This document shows positions 8,340-17,798 of a stretch of DNA of 64,000 nt, piece by piece. This DNA is from Anaeromicropila herbilytica. GTDB taxonomy: Bacteria > Bacillota > Clostridia > Lachnospirales > Lachnospiraceae. Under the pieces are notes generated by a model, which searched no databases, was not told the origin of the DNA, and saw nothing but the letters and a program-made list of their open reading frames with translations. A program made the position numbers and the translations under genes. Each line of letters opens with the position of its first letter. Position 1 is the first letter of the stretch. The stretch lies in the NCBI RefSeq assembly GCF_016591975.1, contig NZ_AP024169.1:2643001-2707000 (forward strand). Reading direction: 5' to 3'.

Positions 8340-9140
8340 TTACAACTTACGTGCTAGATTCAAATCAATCATATCTCGAATTATTATTTTCCCGCCATAC
8401 TCATCTATAGCATTACTAATATCATTCAACAGTTGTTTTCTTGTACTACTGTCCATCGCAATTTTATCACATTCTATTCCAATTCTTTTTATGTATTCTT
8501 CGGAAGTATAGACTAAATCTCTATAATACACATGAGTTTTAATATCACAGAATCCATACTTTAAAGCAATCTCTGAACGTTTTTTGGCATCTACTTCGTT
8601 ATAAATATACCTTGGTTTTGGCGATGTTTCACCTTCATGTCTCGGCATATATTTAAAATATATAGTTTCAATCTTGTCAGATAGTTCTTCCTGTCCCTCA
8701 ATATAATTAAATGGATGACTAGCGAATCTTGCAAAGGTCCCACCTGGTTTTAATAAATGATATACTTTACGATATCCCTCTTCCTCATCGATCCAATGAA
8801 ATGCACTTGCAGAATAGATTAAATCAAAGGATTCATTCTCACACACAAAAGATTGAAATGATGAATTAACTACTGTGAGATTGTGATGTAATTTAAAGTT
8901 TTCTCTTGTTAATTCGGCAAGATTTTTACCAGGTTCAACAGCAATTACAGAACATCCTGTTTCTAGTATGGGTTTTGTTGCTTGTCCCGTTCCTATACCG
9001 ATTTCAAGTGCATGACTTTCTGGGAATATATTAGTGTACCAAAAAATATCAGAATAAAGTTCTGGAACATATTCAGGACGCCATTTATCATATTCCTCAG
9101 CTACTGTATCAAATGTCCATTCTAATCCTTTCATAGGCAT
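8340..9140 (-). CDS. Class I SAM-dependent methyltransferase
   Basis: A 266-residue methyltransferase. Motif I, which binds S-adenosylmethionine, is visible as ALEIGIGTGQATKP near residues 46-59. Further signs are VIAVEPGKNL (acidic/ribose strand), FDLIYSASAFHWID (motif IV region) and LLKPGGTFARF. The opening FDTVAEEYDKWRPEYVPELY is typical of this group of small-molecule methyltransferases in Firmicutes. The ATG at 9140 follows GGAGGTAATGT, with the array motif 51 bp upstream. The substrate is unknown. Confidence 0.9.
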   Translation of the reverse strand: MPMKGLEWTFDTVAEEYDKWRPEYVPELYSDIFWYTNIFPESHALEIGIGTGQATKPILETGCSVIAVEPGKNLAELTRENFKLHHNLTVVNSSFQSFVCENESFDLIYSASAFHWIDEEEGYRKVYHLLKPGGTFARFASHPFNYIEGQEELSDKIETIYFKYMPRHEGETSPKPRYIYNEVDAKKRSEIALKYGFCDIKTHVYYRDLVYTSEEYIKRIGIECDKIAMDSSTRKQLLNDISNAIDEYGGKIIIRDMIDLNLARKL

Positions 9141-9190
9141 ACATTACCTCCATAGATTCATATTTGGTATTTCTTTCTTTTATGTATCTC

Positions 9191-9201
9191 TAAATATAAT
9201 G
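9191..9201 (-). repeat. Array motif copy, CATTATATTTA
   Basis: Minus strand ATTTCATTATATTTAGAG, 51 bp before the methyltransferase start and 32 bp past the NUDIX stop at 9233. Confidence 0.6.
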
Positions 9202-9232
9202 AAATGTTAGAGTAGCTCTACATATTGGATAT

Positions 9233-9718
9233 TTATTCTCTTTCATCCGTTACAATATGAATAATATCCTCATGTGAACCTTTTAAATAATCCTTCAAGA
9301 AAGATGGATATGCTTTATATTTATCCAAATCTATAATTGGAATCCAGTGCATATCTTCTTTTACACCACAGGTATAACTATTACTACATAGTTGCTGTGT
9401 TCCTCTTGGCTTCATCAGATAGTAAAATGCAATTTCGTGGCAATGCATACTATCTAAAGTTCCACCATCCCCATCAAAGAAATTCTCGTGAATAACAGCT
9501 AGTCTCTCAATCTCATACATTACACCTGTTTCTTCAAAGACTTCACGCTTAACAGCATCTTCGGCTTTTTCATTCATGTGAACTCCACCACCAATGGAAT
9601 AGTAATAATCCTCAATTTCATTTCCTGCGAAAAGTACACATCCATCTTCAACTATAATTGCTGCAGCACGATATCTAAACCAGTTGTTTTCTTTCTCAAA
9701 CCCACAATCAAAAGACAT
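9233..9718 (-). CDS. NUDIX hydrolase
   Basis: A 161-residue NUDIX protein. It begins FRYRAAAIIVEDGCVLFAG and carries the complete box GGGVHMNEKAEDAV-KREVFEETG (about residues 43-66), followed by a YEIERLAVIHENFF strand. The group is common in clostridia and its substrates are mostly untested nucleoside diphosphate derivatives. Start supported by GAGGAGGATATT before the ATG. Confidence 0.9.
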   Translation of the reverse strand: MSFDCGFEKENNWFRYRAAAIIVEDGCVLFAGNEIEDYYYSIGGGVHMNEKAEDAVKREVFEETGVMYEIERLAVIHENFFDGDGGTLDSMHCHEIAFYYLMKPRGTQQLCSNSYTCGVKEDMHWIPIIDLDKYKAYPSFLKDYLKGSHEDIIHIVTDERE

Positions 9719-10020
9719 AATATCCTCCTCTCAATCAAATTTGTTTGTTATTATTGTTTTTTTAAATTATACCTCTATAACCATATAATGTCATTATCAA
9801 ACATTATTTTATATTTTTCCTTAACTATCATATCAACTTAAGGAATAAATTAATTAAATTAATTCCATCTATAAAAGAAAGAAGCTGACCATACGATTCA
9901 TCATCACATGTAATCAATCTATTCTAGCAAAAGTATATTTCTATCTTCATTAATTTGATATAAAGGATAAAGCATTTAGTTATAATATTAAATAATTAAT
10001 AATATATGGGAGGTGATTTA
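9719..10020. other. Gap with diverged motif and a half terminator copy
   Basis: A degraded array motif (CATATAATG at 9782-9790 with a TTTTATATTTTTCCTTAAC tail) is present. Around 9888-9915 the sequence GAAGCTGACCATACGATTC repeats the first arm of the amylase terminator (11716 onward) without its second arm. A TATAAT at 9981-9986 may serve the next plus-strand gene. Confidence 0.45.
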
Positions 10021-10340
10021 ATGAATAATTTACCAGAAAAGTTTTCACGAGAGGACCTAAATTTTTAAATGAAGAACTTAATATAGCTACATGTCAATTA
10101 AATGAAATAATGCATATTGTTAAAAAATTAGATGAAAGTGATATATACAGATTATTACATAGCTTTGACGGTATAAGTAGAACTGCTGGAATGCTTAATA
10201 GTATTTGTTCTCAATTATTAAATGACGATTATATCACAACATCTAATCCGATGTCATATATACATGGTAAAAGTGATCATTCTTTTGCCGTTTTAGATGA
10301 CTTATGTGAAAAATATTCACTAATGAAATTTAAAGATTAA
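10021..10340 (+). pseudogene. Small hypothetical gene with an early frameshift
   Basis: A near-perfect ribosome binding site (GGGAGGTGATTTA) precedes the ATG at 10021, but this frame stops after 15 codons at TAA 10066. A single missing base near 10058-10062 would join MNNLPEKFSRED to the long downstream frame, which continues FLNEELNIATCQLNEIMHIV and runs to 10340. As written, only a 76-codon product from ATG 10110 is possible, and that start has no good binding site. A strong terminator follows. The family is not recognised. Either a broken gene or a sequencing error in the AT-rich run. Confidence 0.6.
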
Positions 10341-10346
10341 GACTAG

Positions 10347-10382
10347 AAGCGAGTTTTAAAATTATTAGACTCGCTTTTTTTT
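10347..10382 (+). terminator. Rho-independent terminator
   Basis: AAGCGAG at 10347-10353 pairs with CTCGCTT at 10370-10376 and is followed by a run of T on the plus strand. It ends the small plus-strand gene. Confidence 0.85.
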
Positions 10383-10462
10383 GATAATTTTTATAAGTAA
10401 GTTAATAGGAAATTCTAAGTTTAATTTTCGTTATATCTCATGTATGACCAGGTACTAATCTA

Positions 10463-11503
10463 CTATCTGCTCTTAACTTCTTTATAGAGCGTAATCCCAG
10501 TTTTTGCTACAATTGTGTCCATTACTTCCCAGCATATAGGATTATCAAATTTAAATGTTATAAATTGAGATTTAGGTATAGCTAATCTTTTAACCAACTC
10601 ATTTATCTTATCTTCGTCTAGTATTGAATAATAACTAAATCTCCATTTTGTTTTTGGCCATTTACCTCTAATTTGTTTGAAATACGGATAATCTACATTT
10701 CCTAGTGACATACCATATACATTAATAAAATCTGGCTCTTCTGAAAAATGATTATAAAAATTTTCTGTATTCCACTTACATCTATTAACATCTTTTTCAA
10801 GGGTTTCCATAAATCTTAGTAGACACTCATATTCAAGTTGGTTAGTTCTTTCTGATTGATATAAACTTCGATTATTATATTCATAAATAATATCCTTAAT
10901 CTCTTCTATTCTTTCTTTATTCCCATGTCCAAATATTAATTCATCGTCATCATCACCTGTACATTCACCATGAACATAGCAAATGTTTATAGGCTGTATT
11001 CCATATATATTCTGTAATACATGGGTATAATTAAACAATAAATATCTATCACTATTGGTAAATCCCATTTTATAATGTTTTTTATTTTTAGTTATATTTT
11101 TAAATTTTCTAATAATTCGATAATTATCTTTTATATCCAGTGTATTTGAAACCCATGAAATAAACATTTTACGAAGTTCATTCGCGATTTGATCATCATC
11201 CATTGGAATATCATAATCGTTAATCTCCAAACCCAAATCAGAGTCATATGTATCAATAATTGCAGTTTCATCAACAATTCCTAAACGTTCTTCAAAATAT
11301 GACCAAAATTGTTCTTCTACTCCATACTCAAAATCTTCATATGGATAACCTCTTGCTTTTGAATAGTATTTAAACCTAAACCATTTGGATAGTGCCATAT
11401 ATAAATCAGAATCATTTTCAATAAGATAGCAACCAAAATAGTAATAGGAACTTGGTAATCCATGATACAAATCAAAACCATTTCCAATAATATTTAAATT
11501 CAT
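10463..11503 (-). CDS. AbiH-family phage abortive infection protein
   Basis: The opening MNLNIIGNGFDLYHGLPSSY is the signature of the AbiH family: a short strand, then NGFD and HGL. The start is ATG 11503 (GGGAG 9 bp upstream); an ATG three codons earlier lies on top of the binding site. The 346-residue protein also has LLFNYTHVLQNIYG, YVHG and IFGHGN segments that recur in the family. AbiH was described as an abortive infection determinant of lactococci; the mechanism is not settled. No toxin or modification partner is adjacent, so it looks like a stand-alone defence gene carried in the array. Confidence 0.85.
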   Translation of the reverse strand: MNLNIIGNGFDLYHGLPSSYYYFGCYLIENDSDLYMALSKWFRFKYYSKARGYPYEDFEYGVEEQFWSYFEERLGIVDETAIIDTYDSDLGLEINDYDIPMDDDQIANELRKMFISWVSNTLDIKDNYRIIRKFKNITKNKKHYKMGFTNSDRYLLFNYTHVLQNIYGIQPINICYVHGECTGDDDDELIFGHGNKERIEEIKDIIYEYNNRSLYQSERTNQLEYECLLRFMETLEKDVNRCKWNTENFYNHFSEEPDFINVYGMSLGNVDYPYFKQIRGKWPKTKWRFSYYSILDEDKINELVKRLAIPKSQFITFKFDNPICWEVMDTIVAKTGITLYKEVKSR

Positions 11504-11512
11504 TATATACAT

Positions 11513-11708
11513 CTCCCTCTACAATTTTTCATTATTAGTATTATAATTCATTCTTTATCACTTCTTTTTTAGTCTTATATCTTTTTTTACTATACAATAC
11601 CATATTATACCATCTTCATTTATATAATATCGCTATAAAAAAATATTTTATAAAGAAATTTTAATTATAACTTCAATTTGAGGTCTGTTTTAAGTCATGT
11701 TTATATCA
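11513..11708. other. AT-rich gap, nothing recognised
   Basis: The stretch upstream of the AbiH gene is very AT-rich. I see no gene, motif copy or strong hairpin before the amylase terminator. Confidence 0.4.
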
Positions 11709-11752
11709 TTAAAAAGAAGCTGACCACACGCTTCATCATCATGGTCAGCTCC
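11709..11752 (-). terminator. Rho-independent terminator of the amylase gene
   Basis: AGCTGACCA at 11718-11726 and TGGTCAGCT at 11742-11750 form the stem. On the minus strand it is followed by TTCTTTTTAAT, about 33 bp past the amylase stop. A half copy lies near 9888. Confidence 0.85.
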
Positions 11753-11784
11753 TCTAATAATCAACTATTCCTTATACTATTCCA

Positions 11785-14700
11785 TCAATTCACACTATAA
11801 GTATACCCTTCAACTGCTTTCAGATCAGCCGTCTGCTTAGAACCATCCGTAAAGATAATATTCAAACCAGTATATCCCTTAGGATACTCGATTGCATACT
11901 TTCCATCAGGTTGTAATGTAGTTACAACTCCTGGCCAAGCTTTGTTCTTATAAGTACCATCATCCGTCCACATATAAGCATAGATCGTGTTACCCCAAGT
12001 GGCAGGTTTTACAAAATACATATAACTCTTCGTGGATGGTATTACGGAAACCGTAGTTGTCGCTGTAAGACCATTCGTTGTCGTTGCAGTAATCGTTGTT
12101 GTTCCTTCTGCGACTCCTGTTACAACTCCTTGTGATACTGTAGCAATCGAATTATCACTTGAAGTCCAAGTAACACTTGAGGAAGCTGTTGTTGGTAATA
12201 CTGTTGCAACAAATGCTTTTGTACTTCCCACTTCAATCGAAGCAGTTGATGTGTCTAATGTAACACTAGTTGGAGTAAACTCTCCTGGTGTAACCGTGTG
12301 ATGATATCCACTACTTGTGTAATAACCATTTTTAATTGCTTTTAAATCAGCTGTCTGATGAGTTTTATCCGTAAAGATTACATTAAGGTCTGTACCTGTA
12401 TAATCTTTTGGCCATTCAATCATATACACGCCATTGGAATATTGTGTTGTTACTAATCCTGGCCATACTGCATTTTTATATGTAACATTACTGTTCCATA
12501 TGTATGCATATATGGTATTTCCCCAAGTAGATGGTTTTTCAAAATACATATAATTATTACTTTGTGTTTCGGTTACTGTGATGTTTGCTGTTGCAGTTAA
12601 ACCATTTGATGTAGTAGCTGTGATGGTAACGTTACCAGCTGAGACACCAGTTATAACACCAGATGCTACTGTGGCTACTGCACTATTGCTCGTTGTCCAA
12701 GTTACTTTCTGATCCGTTGCATTAACTGGTAATACATTTGCTGTTAAAGTTGTTGTATCACCTTTTATTATGGTAGCTGTTAATGGATTAAGAGTGATAC
12801 TAGTCACTTTAATATCCTCTGTTGAAACGGTAACTACTACGGAGGCAGTTAATCCATTAGAAGTTGTAGCAGTGATTGTTGCAGTTCCTTTTGCTATACC
12901 AGTTACAGTACCATCAATTACTGTAGCTACTGAACTATTGCTAGTCTTCCAAGTAACCGAAGTATCCGAAGCATTGCTTGGTAATACGGTTGCTACTAAT
13001 CTTGCAGTACTTCCTGGAGCCACTGTTATACTTGAACTATTAAGTGTAATACTCGTTGGATCAACTTTTTCTGCATTATTTACATAATAAGTATCTGTAC
13101 TTGAGGAGTTATTTCCTAATATACATGATACAATAACACGATCCGTAAGAACTAATGGAGCAACGGCAACCGAATATTCCCCAGTGATGCCATCTGCTAC
13201 GGCCTTGTATTCATTATTTCCAATCTTAATCGCAACATTGCTTCCATATGCTGCTGTACCATAGATTCTTGTACTTCCTAATGTAACTCCGGTTACCGTT
13301 GGTTTGGCAACTACAAGATTGGCTTTCGCAGTCTGGATTGTAGTAATCATATCCTTTAAAGCAGCTTCATCAGCTTTATCACCTAATGCAATTAACGCAT
13401 CTGCTGGTGCAACATAAGAATATAGTTTGGTATAGGATTCCGTTGTATAATTCTCTGCGGTTAGATTCTTAATTTCTCTTGTTTCTTTTTTCAAAGTGTC
13501 TAAAGAGGATTCTGTAACTATTGTTTTCACTACCTCAATGGTGCTACAATTTGCAGAAGTTATTGTGATTGTAGCATCCTTCGTAATACCAGTGATTGCA
13601 CTTGACTGATTGGTGTTACTTCCATAGCTTACAATACAATTTACCGATGGAGAGCTGGAATCTATCGTAAGAGTATACAAACCATCCGCTGTCTTATTCG
13701 ATAAAGGTCTTCCTGGGAAAGAGCCATTATATGTATTACCGTCCGCATCCCAGATATATAGATATGGAGCCGAGTCATTAAAGCTCTTTACATTAATCGT
13801 AATAGGATTGGTGGTTGGCACCACTTCTCTTTTCACAATATTATAAGTAAAACTTGATGATGTCAGATCAATCCATACACCACCTTGAAGATTCGTAATA
13901 TTACTGCTTTGCTTGCCACTTCCATTACTCAGTACCACATTATAGGAATCCGTAGTGCCAAGATCCATCTCATAATAGCCTTGATCATTTAATTTTGTCA
14001 TCTTAGTTCCAGGCCAAGCTGCAGTTAGTGCTGTGTTACTACCTTTCCATGCATATACATAAGGTGCAGTACCATCATAGGACTTAACATATACGATACC
14101 TTTGTATTCAGGAACTGGTTTTGGTGTTATATCCTCATTCGCATAGGCTTTATAAAAGGTATAAGTGGCATTTCTAGTTCCCTTTGCATTCGTGGCTTCC
14201 ACTGTAACACTCACGTTATCGCCTTCATATGCTGTTTCACCGATTGTAAATGTATCACCATCTTCTGCAAGAAATTCCTTCGCTCCATCAACGGATACCT
14301 TTGCATTGTCAGCATCTACAATATCGATTGTAACATCTTGTGTGCCATGGAATTTGGCAGCACCGATGACTGATACTAATGGCTTACCATCTGGCTCTTC
14401 TATAAGAATGGTACCATTTGCACCACTATTAAATGTTACTGATCCATTCGTAACGACAGCTGTTGTAAAATCATACGCATTTACAAGAGTCTGTCCCTCA
14501 GCCCATAGAGAAGAAACATCAATCGTTACATTCGCATTACTTTCACATCCGATACAAGCTGCAATCTTATCACTAATATCATTACTGTTATATGTTCTTG
14601 AAAATGCTACTCCATCACTAGAAGTAAGTGAAGCATTTGCCCCAGCACCTACAGCGATGTGATTATGACGGAAGGTACCAACCTTCTGCCAATGAGCTAG

Positions 14701-16242
14701 TGTGGTCTCATTCATATCAGACCAGTTCATATCACTTCTTACTTCATGATCACCATTTGTGGAGGCTGTATCGTCTATTTTACGATTTGTTTCATCTCCA
14801 TAGAAGGTCTGTATACCACCTGGAAGTAACAAAAATGCTGAACCAAGATAGATGGAATTACCTCTTGCTAGCACGCTATCATGTGATGAAAGATAGGACA
14901 ATACATTAAAATTAGGATCACTATTAATAGAATTAGCAAATGACTGATAGGTAGCTGCAACCGTACTCTTTGCTAAGATACCACCACCTTGTGTGCTAAA
15001 GTTAATAAGTGAGTCAAAACCACCTGTTGTATAGTAATCATCTTTATATACTCCATGATCCCATACTTCTCCTGTCATCCAGAAATCTAGATTATCAAGA
15101 GCTTTACTTGGATTCTTTGCTTTCCAATCTTTTAACGCTTCAACACAAGATTTTTTGAGGGTAGCCCATGATGCAAGATCTACGTGTTTTGCAGTATCAC
15201 AACGGAATCCATCCACACCATACTCGCGAACCCATGATTGTAACCAGTAAGTAAGAACATTCGTAGTAGTCATCGCCATATTGTGGCTTGATAGATAAGA
15301 AGAAAGTTCTGCTGATTCCGTTGCATAGCGTCCTTCTTTTGTCCATTTTGTTTGAAGAATCTTTGGTATTCCTACCGTTTTGGTTGATTCTGTTTTAAAA
15401 TCTGGAAGGCCAGCTAATGACATGGTTTGATTTGTGGAACCTCCTGCATCATAACCTGCAACACCACTTCTAACCCAATCTGGTCCCCACCATTTTGCCC
15501 AATCGGATGAGTTTGATGTGTAATCAATCAAACTATGATAATCTTTATTATTGATTCCTGTACTCCTATAGTAAGTATCCTCCCAATTAGGGGAAAGAGT
15601 ACCATAATTATACTCAGCCATATCATAAAGAGTATTGTAACCCGAATGATTCATTACGATATCAAGTACAATTCTGATTCCATGTTCGTGAGCGGTATCA
15701 ACTAAAGTCTTAAATTCCTCTGCGGTTCCAAAATTAGCATCCGTCTGAGTATAGTCTAAGGCATAATATCCATGATATGCATAATGTGGAAAACTATTGG
15801 AAGTATCACTTCCTACCACGTATCCATGGATCTGCTCATATGGAGCACTGATCCATAATGCATTGACACCTAGATCATTAAAATACCCTTCATTAATTTT
15901 CTCTGTGATACCTACGAAATCCCCTCCGTGAAACGTAGCGCTTGTATCACTATAATTTATAATGTTCCCATTTTTATCAAGTCCCCTGTTATAAGAATGG
16001 TCGTTAGTCGTATTACCGTTATTAAATCTGTCTGTTAATAGAAAGTACACGTTTGCGTTATCCCAAGAGAATGTGTCAGCACCTTTTGTAGACGTTGTTG
16101 TCGCTGCCTGTACATACGTGTTTGCTTCACTTAGATCTCCAAACCATCCAATTGGAGTAGTCATTGAGAATACTAAGTTTAATACAAGTAAGTAGGCAAT
16201 CATTCGAAAGAATCGTTTGTTACTTCTTTCTTTTTTACGCAT
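11785..16242 (-). CDS. Secreted multidomain GH13 alpha-amylase with starch-binding modules
   Basis: A 1485-residue exported enzyme. Residues 1 to about 48 are a signal peptide (basic start, then IAYLLVLNLVFSMTTP). The GH13 barrel (about 55-600) shows the four conserved regions: DIVMNH, GFRCDTAKH with the nucleophile Asp, GEVWD with the acid Glu, and YLSSHDS. Two starch-binding modules of the CBM25/26 type follow (APYVYAWKG and APYLYIWDA), then a helical FIVAR-like stretch, an Ig-like segment and two Big_2 domains. A third starch-binding module (YMYFEKPSTWGNTIYAYIW), a third Big_2 and a fourth starch-binding module close the protein. There are no sortase or S-layer signals. It should hydrolyse starch outside the cell. 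Start supported by GAAAGGGGTTTACAT. Confidence 0.93.
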   Translation of the reverse strand: MRKKERSNKRFFRMIAYLLVLNLVFSMTTPIGWFGDLSEANTYVQAATTTSTKGADTFSWDNANVYFLLTDRFNNGNTTNDHSYNRGLDKNGNIINYSDTSATFHGGDFVGITEKINEGYFNDLGVNALWISAPYEQIHGYVVGSDTSNSFPHYAYHGYYALDYTQTDANFGTAEEFKTLVDTAHEHGIRIVLDIVMNHSGYNTLYDMAEYNYGTLSPNWEDTYYRSTGINNKDYHSLIDYTSNSSDWAKWWGPDWVRSGVAGYDAGGSTNQTMSLAGLPDFKTESTKTVGIPKILQTKWTKEGRYATESAELSSYLSSHNMAMTTTNVLTYWLQSWVREYGVDGFRCDTAKHVDLASWATLKKSCVEALKDWKAKNPSKALDNLDFWMTGEVWDHGVYKDDYYTTGGFDSLINFSTQGGGILAKSTVAATYQSFANSINSDPNFNVLSYLSSHDSVLARGNSIYLGSAFLLLPGGIQTFYGDETNRKIDDTASTNGDHEVRSDMNWSDMNETTLAHWQKVGTFRHNHIAVGAGANASLTSSDGVAFSRTYNSNDISDKIAACIGCESNANVTIDVSSLWAEGQTLVNAYDFTTAVVTNGSVTFNSGANGTILIEEPDGKPLVSVIGAAKFHGTQDVTIDIVDADNAKVSVDGAKEFLAEDGDTFTIGETAYEGDNVSVTVEATNAKGTRNATYTFYKAYANEDITPKPVPEYKGIVYVKSYDGTAPYVYAWKGSNTALTAAWPGTKMTKLNDQGYYEMDLGTTDSYNVVLSNGSGKQSSNITNLQGGVWIDLTSSSFTYNIVKREVVPTTNPITINVKSFNDSAPYLYIWDADGNTYNGSFPGRPLSNKTADGLYTLTIDSSSPSVNCIVSYGSNTNQSSAITGITKDATITITSANCSTIEVVKTIVTESSLDTLKKETREIKNLTAENYTTESYTKLYSYVAPADALIALGDKADEAALKDMITTIQTAKANLVVAKPTVTGVTLGSTRIYGTAAYGSNVAIKIGNNEYKAVADGITGEYSVAVAPLVLTDRVIVSCILGNNSSSTDTYYVNNAEKVDPTSITLNSSSITVAPGSTARLVATVLPSNASDTSVTWKTSNSSVATVIDGTVTGIAKGTATITATTSNGLTASVVVTVSTEDIKVTSITLNPLTATIIKGDTTTLTANVLPVNATDQKVTWTTSNSAVATVASGVITGVSAGNVTITATTSNGLTATANITVTETQSNNYMYFEKPSTWGNTIYAYIWNSNVTYKNAVWPGLVTTQYSNGVYMIEWPKDYTGTDLNVIFTDKTHQTADLKAIKNGYYTSSGYHHTVTPGEFTPTSVTLDTSTASIEVGSTKAFVATVLPTTASSSVTWTSSDNSIATVSQGVVTGVAEGTTTITATTTNGLTATTTVSVIPSTKSYMYFVKPATWGNTIYAYMWTDDGTYKNKAWPGVVTTLQPDGKYAIEYPKGYTGLNIIFTDGSKQTADLKAVEGYTYSVN

Positions 16243-16262
16243 ATGTAAACCCCTTTCTTTTA

Positions 16263-16286
16263 TTGCATTTTCCTTCTGAAATGCAA
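16263..16286 (-). promoter_or_regulatory. Inverted repeat in the amylase leader
   Basis: TTGCATTT at 16263-16270 and AAATGCAA at 16279-16286 are perfect 8-bp arms around an 8-bp centre, about 20 bp before the amylase start codon and downstream of the probable promoter. It could be an operator or a leader hairpin. Confidence 0.5.
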
Positions 16287-16322
16287 TTATGGAAATGTTA
16301 TTTATTTACATCTCCTAAAGTG

Positions 16323-16328
16323 ATTATA
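16323..16328 (-). promoter_or_regulatory. Probable -10 box of the amylase promoter
   Basis: Minus strand GTGATATAATCAC contains a perfect TATAAT about 80 bp before the start codon. The -35 region (ATACAT at 17 bp) is poor, which would suit an activated promoter. No good catabolite-response element was seen. Confidence 0.45.
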
Positions 16329-16471
16329 TCACCCACTATGTTTGTATGTATATGTATACAATCTATAAAGTTTTCGAAAATATTCGGTAATTTCTACCAT
16401 ATTGAATTTCACTATGTTTTTTAGATTCTATGGGAACTTGAAGAACAGCAACATATACAGAAAATAATAGA

Positions 16472-16510
16472 TAAAAAATCCAGAACTCTTGATATAAGTT
16501 CTGGATTTTT
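16472..16510 (-). terminator. Rho-independent terminator of the TetR/OYE operon
   Basis: AAAATCCAGAACT at 16475-16487 pairs with AGTTCTGGATTTT at 16497-16509, and T runs flank both sides. It lies about 130 bp past the oxidoreductase stop. The stem sequence is close to that of the terminator at 22767-22808. Confidence 0.8.
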
Positions 16511-16643
16511 ATAGACTTAATATGGTTGTTATATAATTATGGGCTATATAAAAATGGTATGCGAAAGTGTGACCTAACGCCTTACCCATCCCTTTTCAAC
16601 CCAAATTATTAGCCAATATATGGAATGAATCTTCCTGTTCAAA

Positions 16644-17798
16644 TCACTTTGCTACTTTTCCATAATAACACCTCAAAGGATCGTTATATAATCCAATCAG
16701 ACAATAATTACAGGAAAGGCATTTTGCAGTCTGTGCCTTATGTTCCTTAAATTTATTGATTAATCCTGGTTCCAATATTAGCGGTCTGCTCATAGACACA
16801 TAATCAATTCCATCCTGGTTTATTGTTGATTCAATATCCTCCAAATCATGAATACCACCTACCACTATTACTGGTATTTTCACTGATTCCTTTATTTTTT
16901 TAGCAGATGGGACATTGTATTTCTTTTCGGTCTTTACTTCTTTCATTACTCTTGGAAGAATAGGTCTTACTACTGCCTTTACAGGTTTTGGCATATCCTT
17001 AATGCCTGGAAACTTATTTATAATCATTTCAACCGGAATTTCACCTCTTGAAGGTCCCATCTGTTTCCAGTCAATTCCACATGATACTTCTATTGCATTC
17101 ACTCCAAATAATTCAAGCAGTTTTGCTATTTGAACGGCTTCATCAGAATGGATTCCATCACTATATATTTCATCACCGTTCATTTTAATCAAAATAGGAT
17201 AATTCGGTAATGCTATACGAATCTTATTCATAAGCTCTTTTACAATTCGAGTACGATTTTCAATTGACCCACCCCATTTATCTCTGCGCTTATTTGTATG
17301 ACCTGAAATCATTTCACTCAAGAAATACCCATGTGCCAGATGAAGCTCCACTCCATCAAAGCCAGCTTTCTCAGCTCTAATCACTGCATTCGTAAAGTCA
17401 TTTATTACACGTTCGATAGTATCTTCTGAAATTCTATTAACATTAAATGCCTTTCCAGCAACACCATTTCTTCCACAATGTGCTATCTGACATATAATCG
17501 GAGCACTCATCTGATGAACTCGATTTACCACTTCTGTTAGTTTGGTTATACGATTGTCTGATTCAATCATTACCATACCCGGCATTGTTGATGTTCCATC
17601 TTTTGAAACAGACATGTATCCAGTAATAATCCCACCAATTCCGCCTTTTGCAAGATTTTCATAGAGTTTTATCAATTTCTCAGTAGGATTTCCATCACTA
17701 TCTGCCATCCCCTCGTCTGTAGCTGAACGTAAAATACGATTATTCAATCTTATCCCTGATAATTCTTCAGGTACAAAAACATCAATCTGTTTTATCAC
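16644..17798 (-). CDS. NADH:flavin oxidoreductase, old yellow enzyme family
   Basis: A 384-residue FMN enzyme of the old yellow enzyme family, which reduces activated C=C bonds with NAD(P)H. Visible family marks are the opening LNNRILRSATDEGMAD, QIAHCGRNG, GFDGVELHLAHGYFLSEMIS, NKRRDKWGGSIENRTR and VVGGIHDLEDIE. A C-terminal CLSCNYCL with CYYG suggests a bound Fe-S cluster or remnant, as in the two-domain relatives. Translation begins at GTG 17798, inside the end of the TetR gene (17-bp overlap) with GAGAGG upstream. It is therefore probably coupled to, and controlled by, that repressor. Confidence 0.9.
   Translation of the reverse strand: MIKQIDVFVPEELSGIRLNNRILRSATDEGMADSDGNPTEKLIKLYENLAKGGIGGIITGYMSVSKDGTSTMPGMVMIESDNRITKLTEVVNRVHQMSAPIICQIAHCGRNGVAGKAFNVNRISEDTIERVINDFTNAVIRAEKAGFDGVELHLAHGYFLSEMISGHTNKRRDKWGGSIENRTRIVKELMNKIRIALPNYPILIKMNGDEIYSDGIHSDEAVQIAKLLELFGVNAIEVSCGIDWKQMGPSRGEIPVEMIINKFPGIKDMPKPVKAVVRPILPRVMKEVKTEKKYNVPSAKKIKESVKIPVIVVGGIHDLEDIESTINQDGIDYVSMSRPLILEPGLINKFKEHKAQTAKCLSCNYCLIGLYNDPLRCYYGKVAK

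Noticed and set aside
11990..13080. Repeats in the amylase region as a possible CRISPR or tandem array
   Set aside because: The repeats encode Big_2 and starch-binding modules; spacing is domain-sized, and there are no short identical repeats with unique spacers.
12032..14909. Long plus-strand open frames inside the amylase gene
   Set aside because: They are antisense to Thr/Val-rich repeats of a clear amylase, have low-complexity valine-rich translations and no ribosome binding sites.
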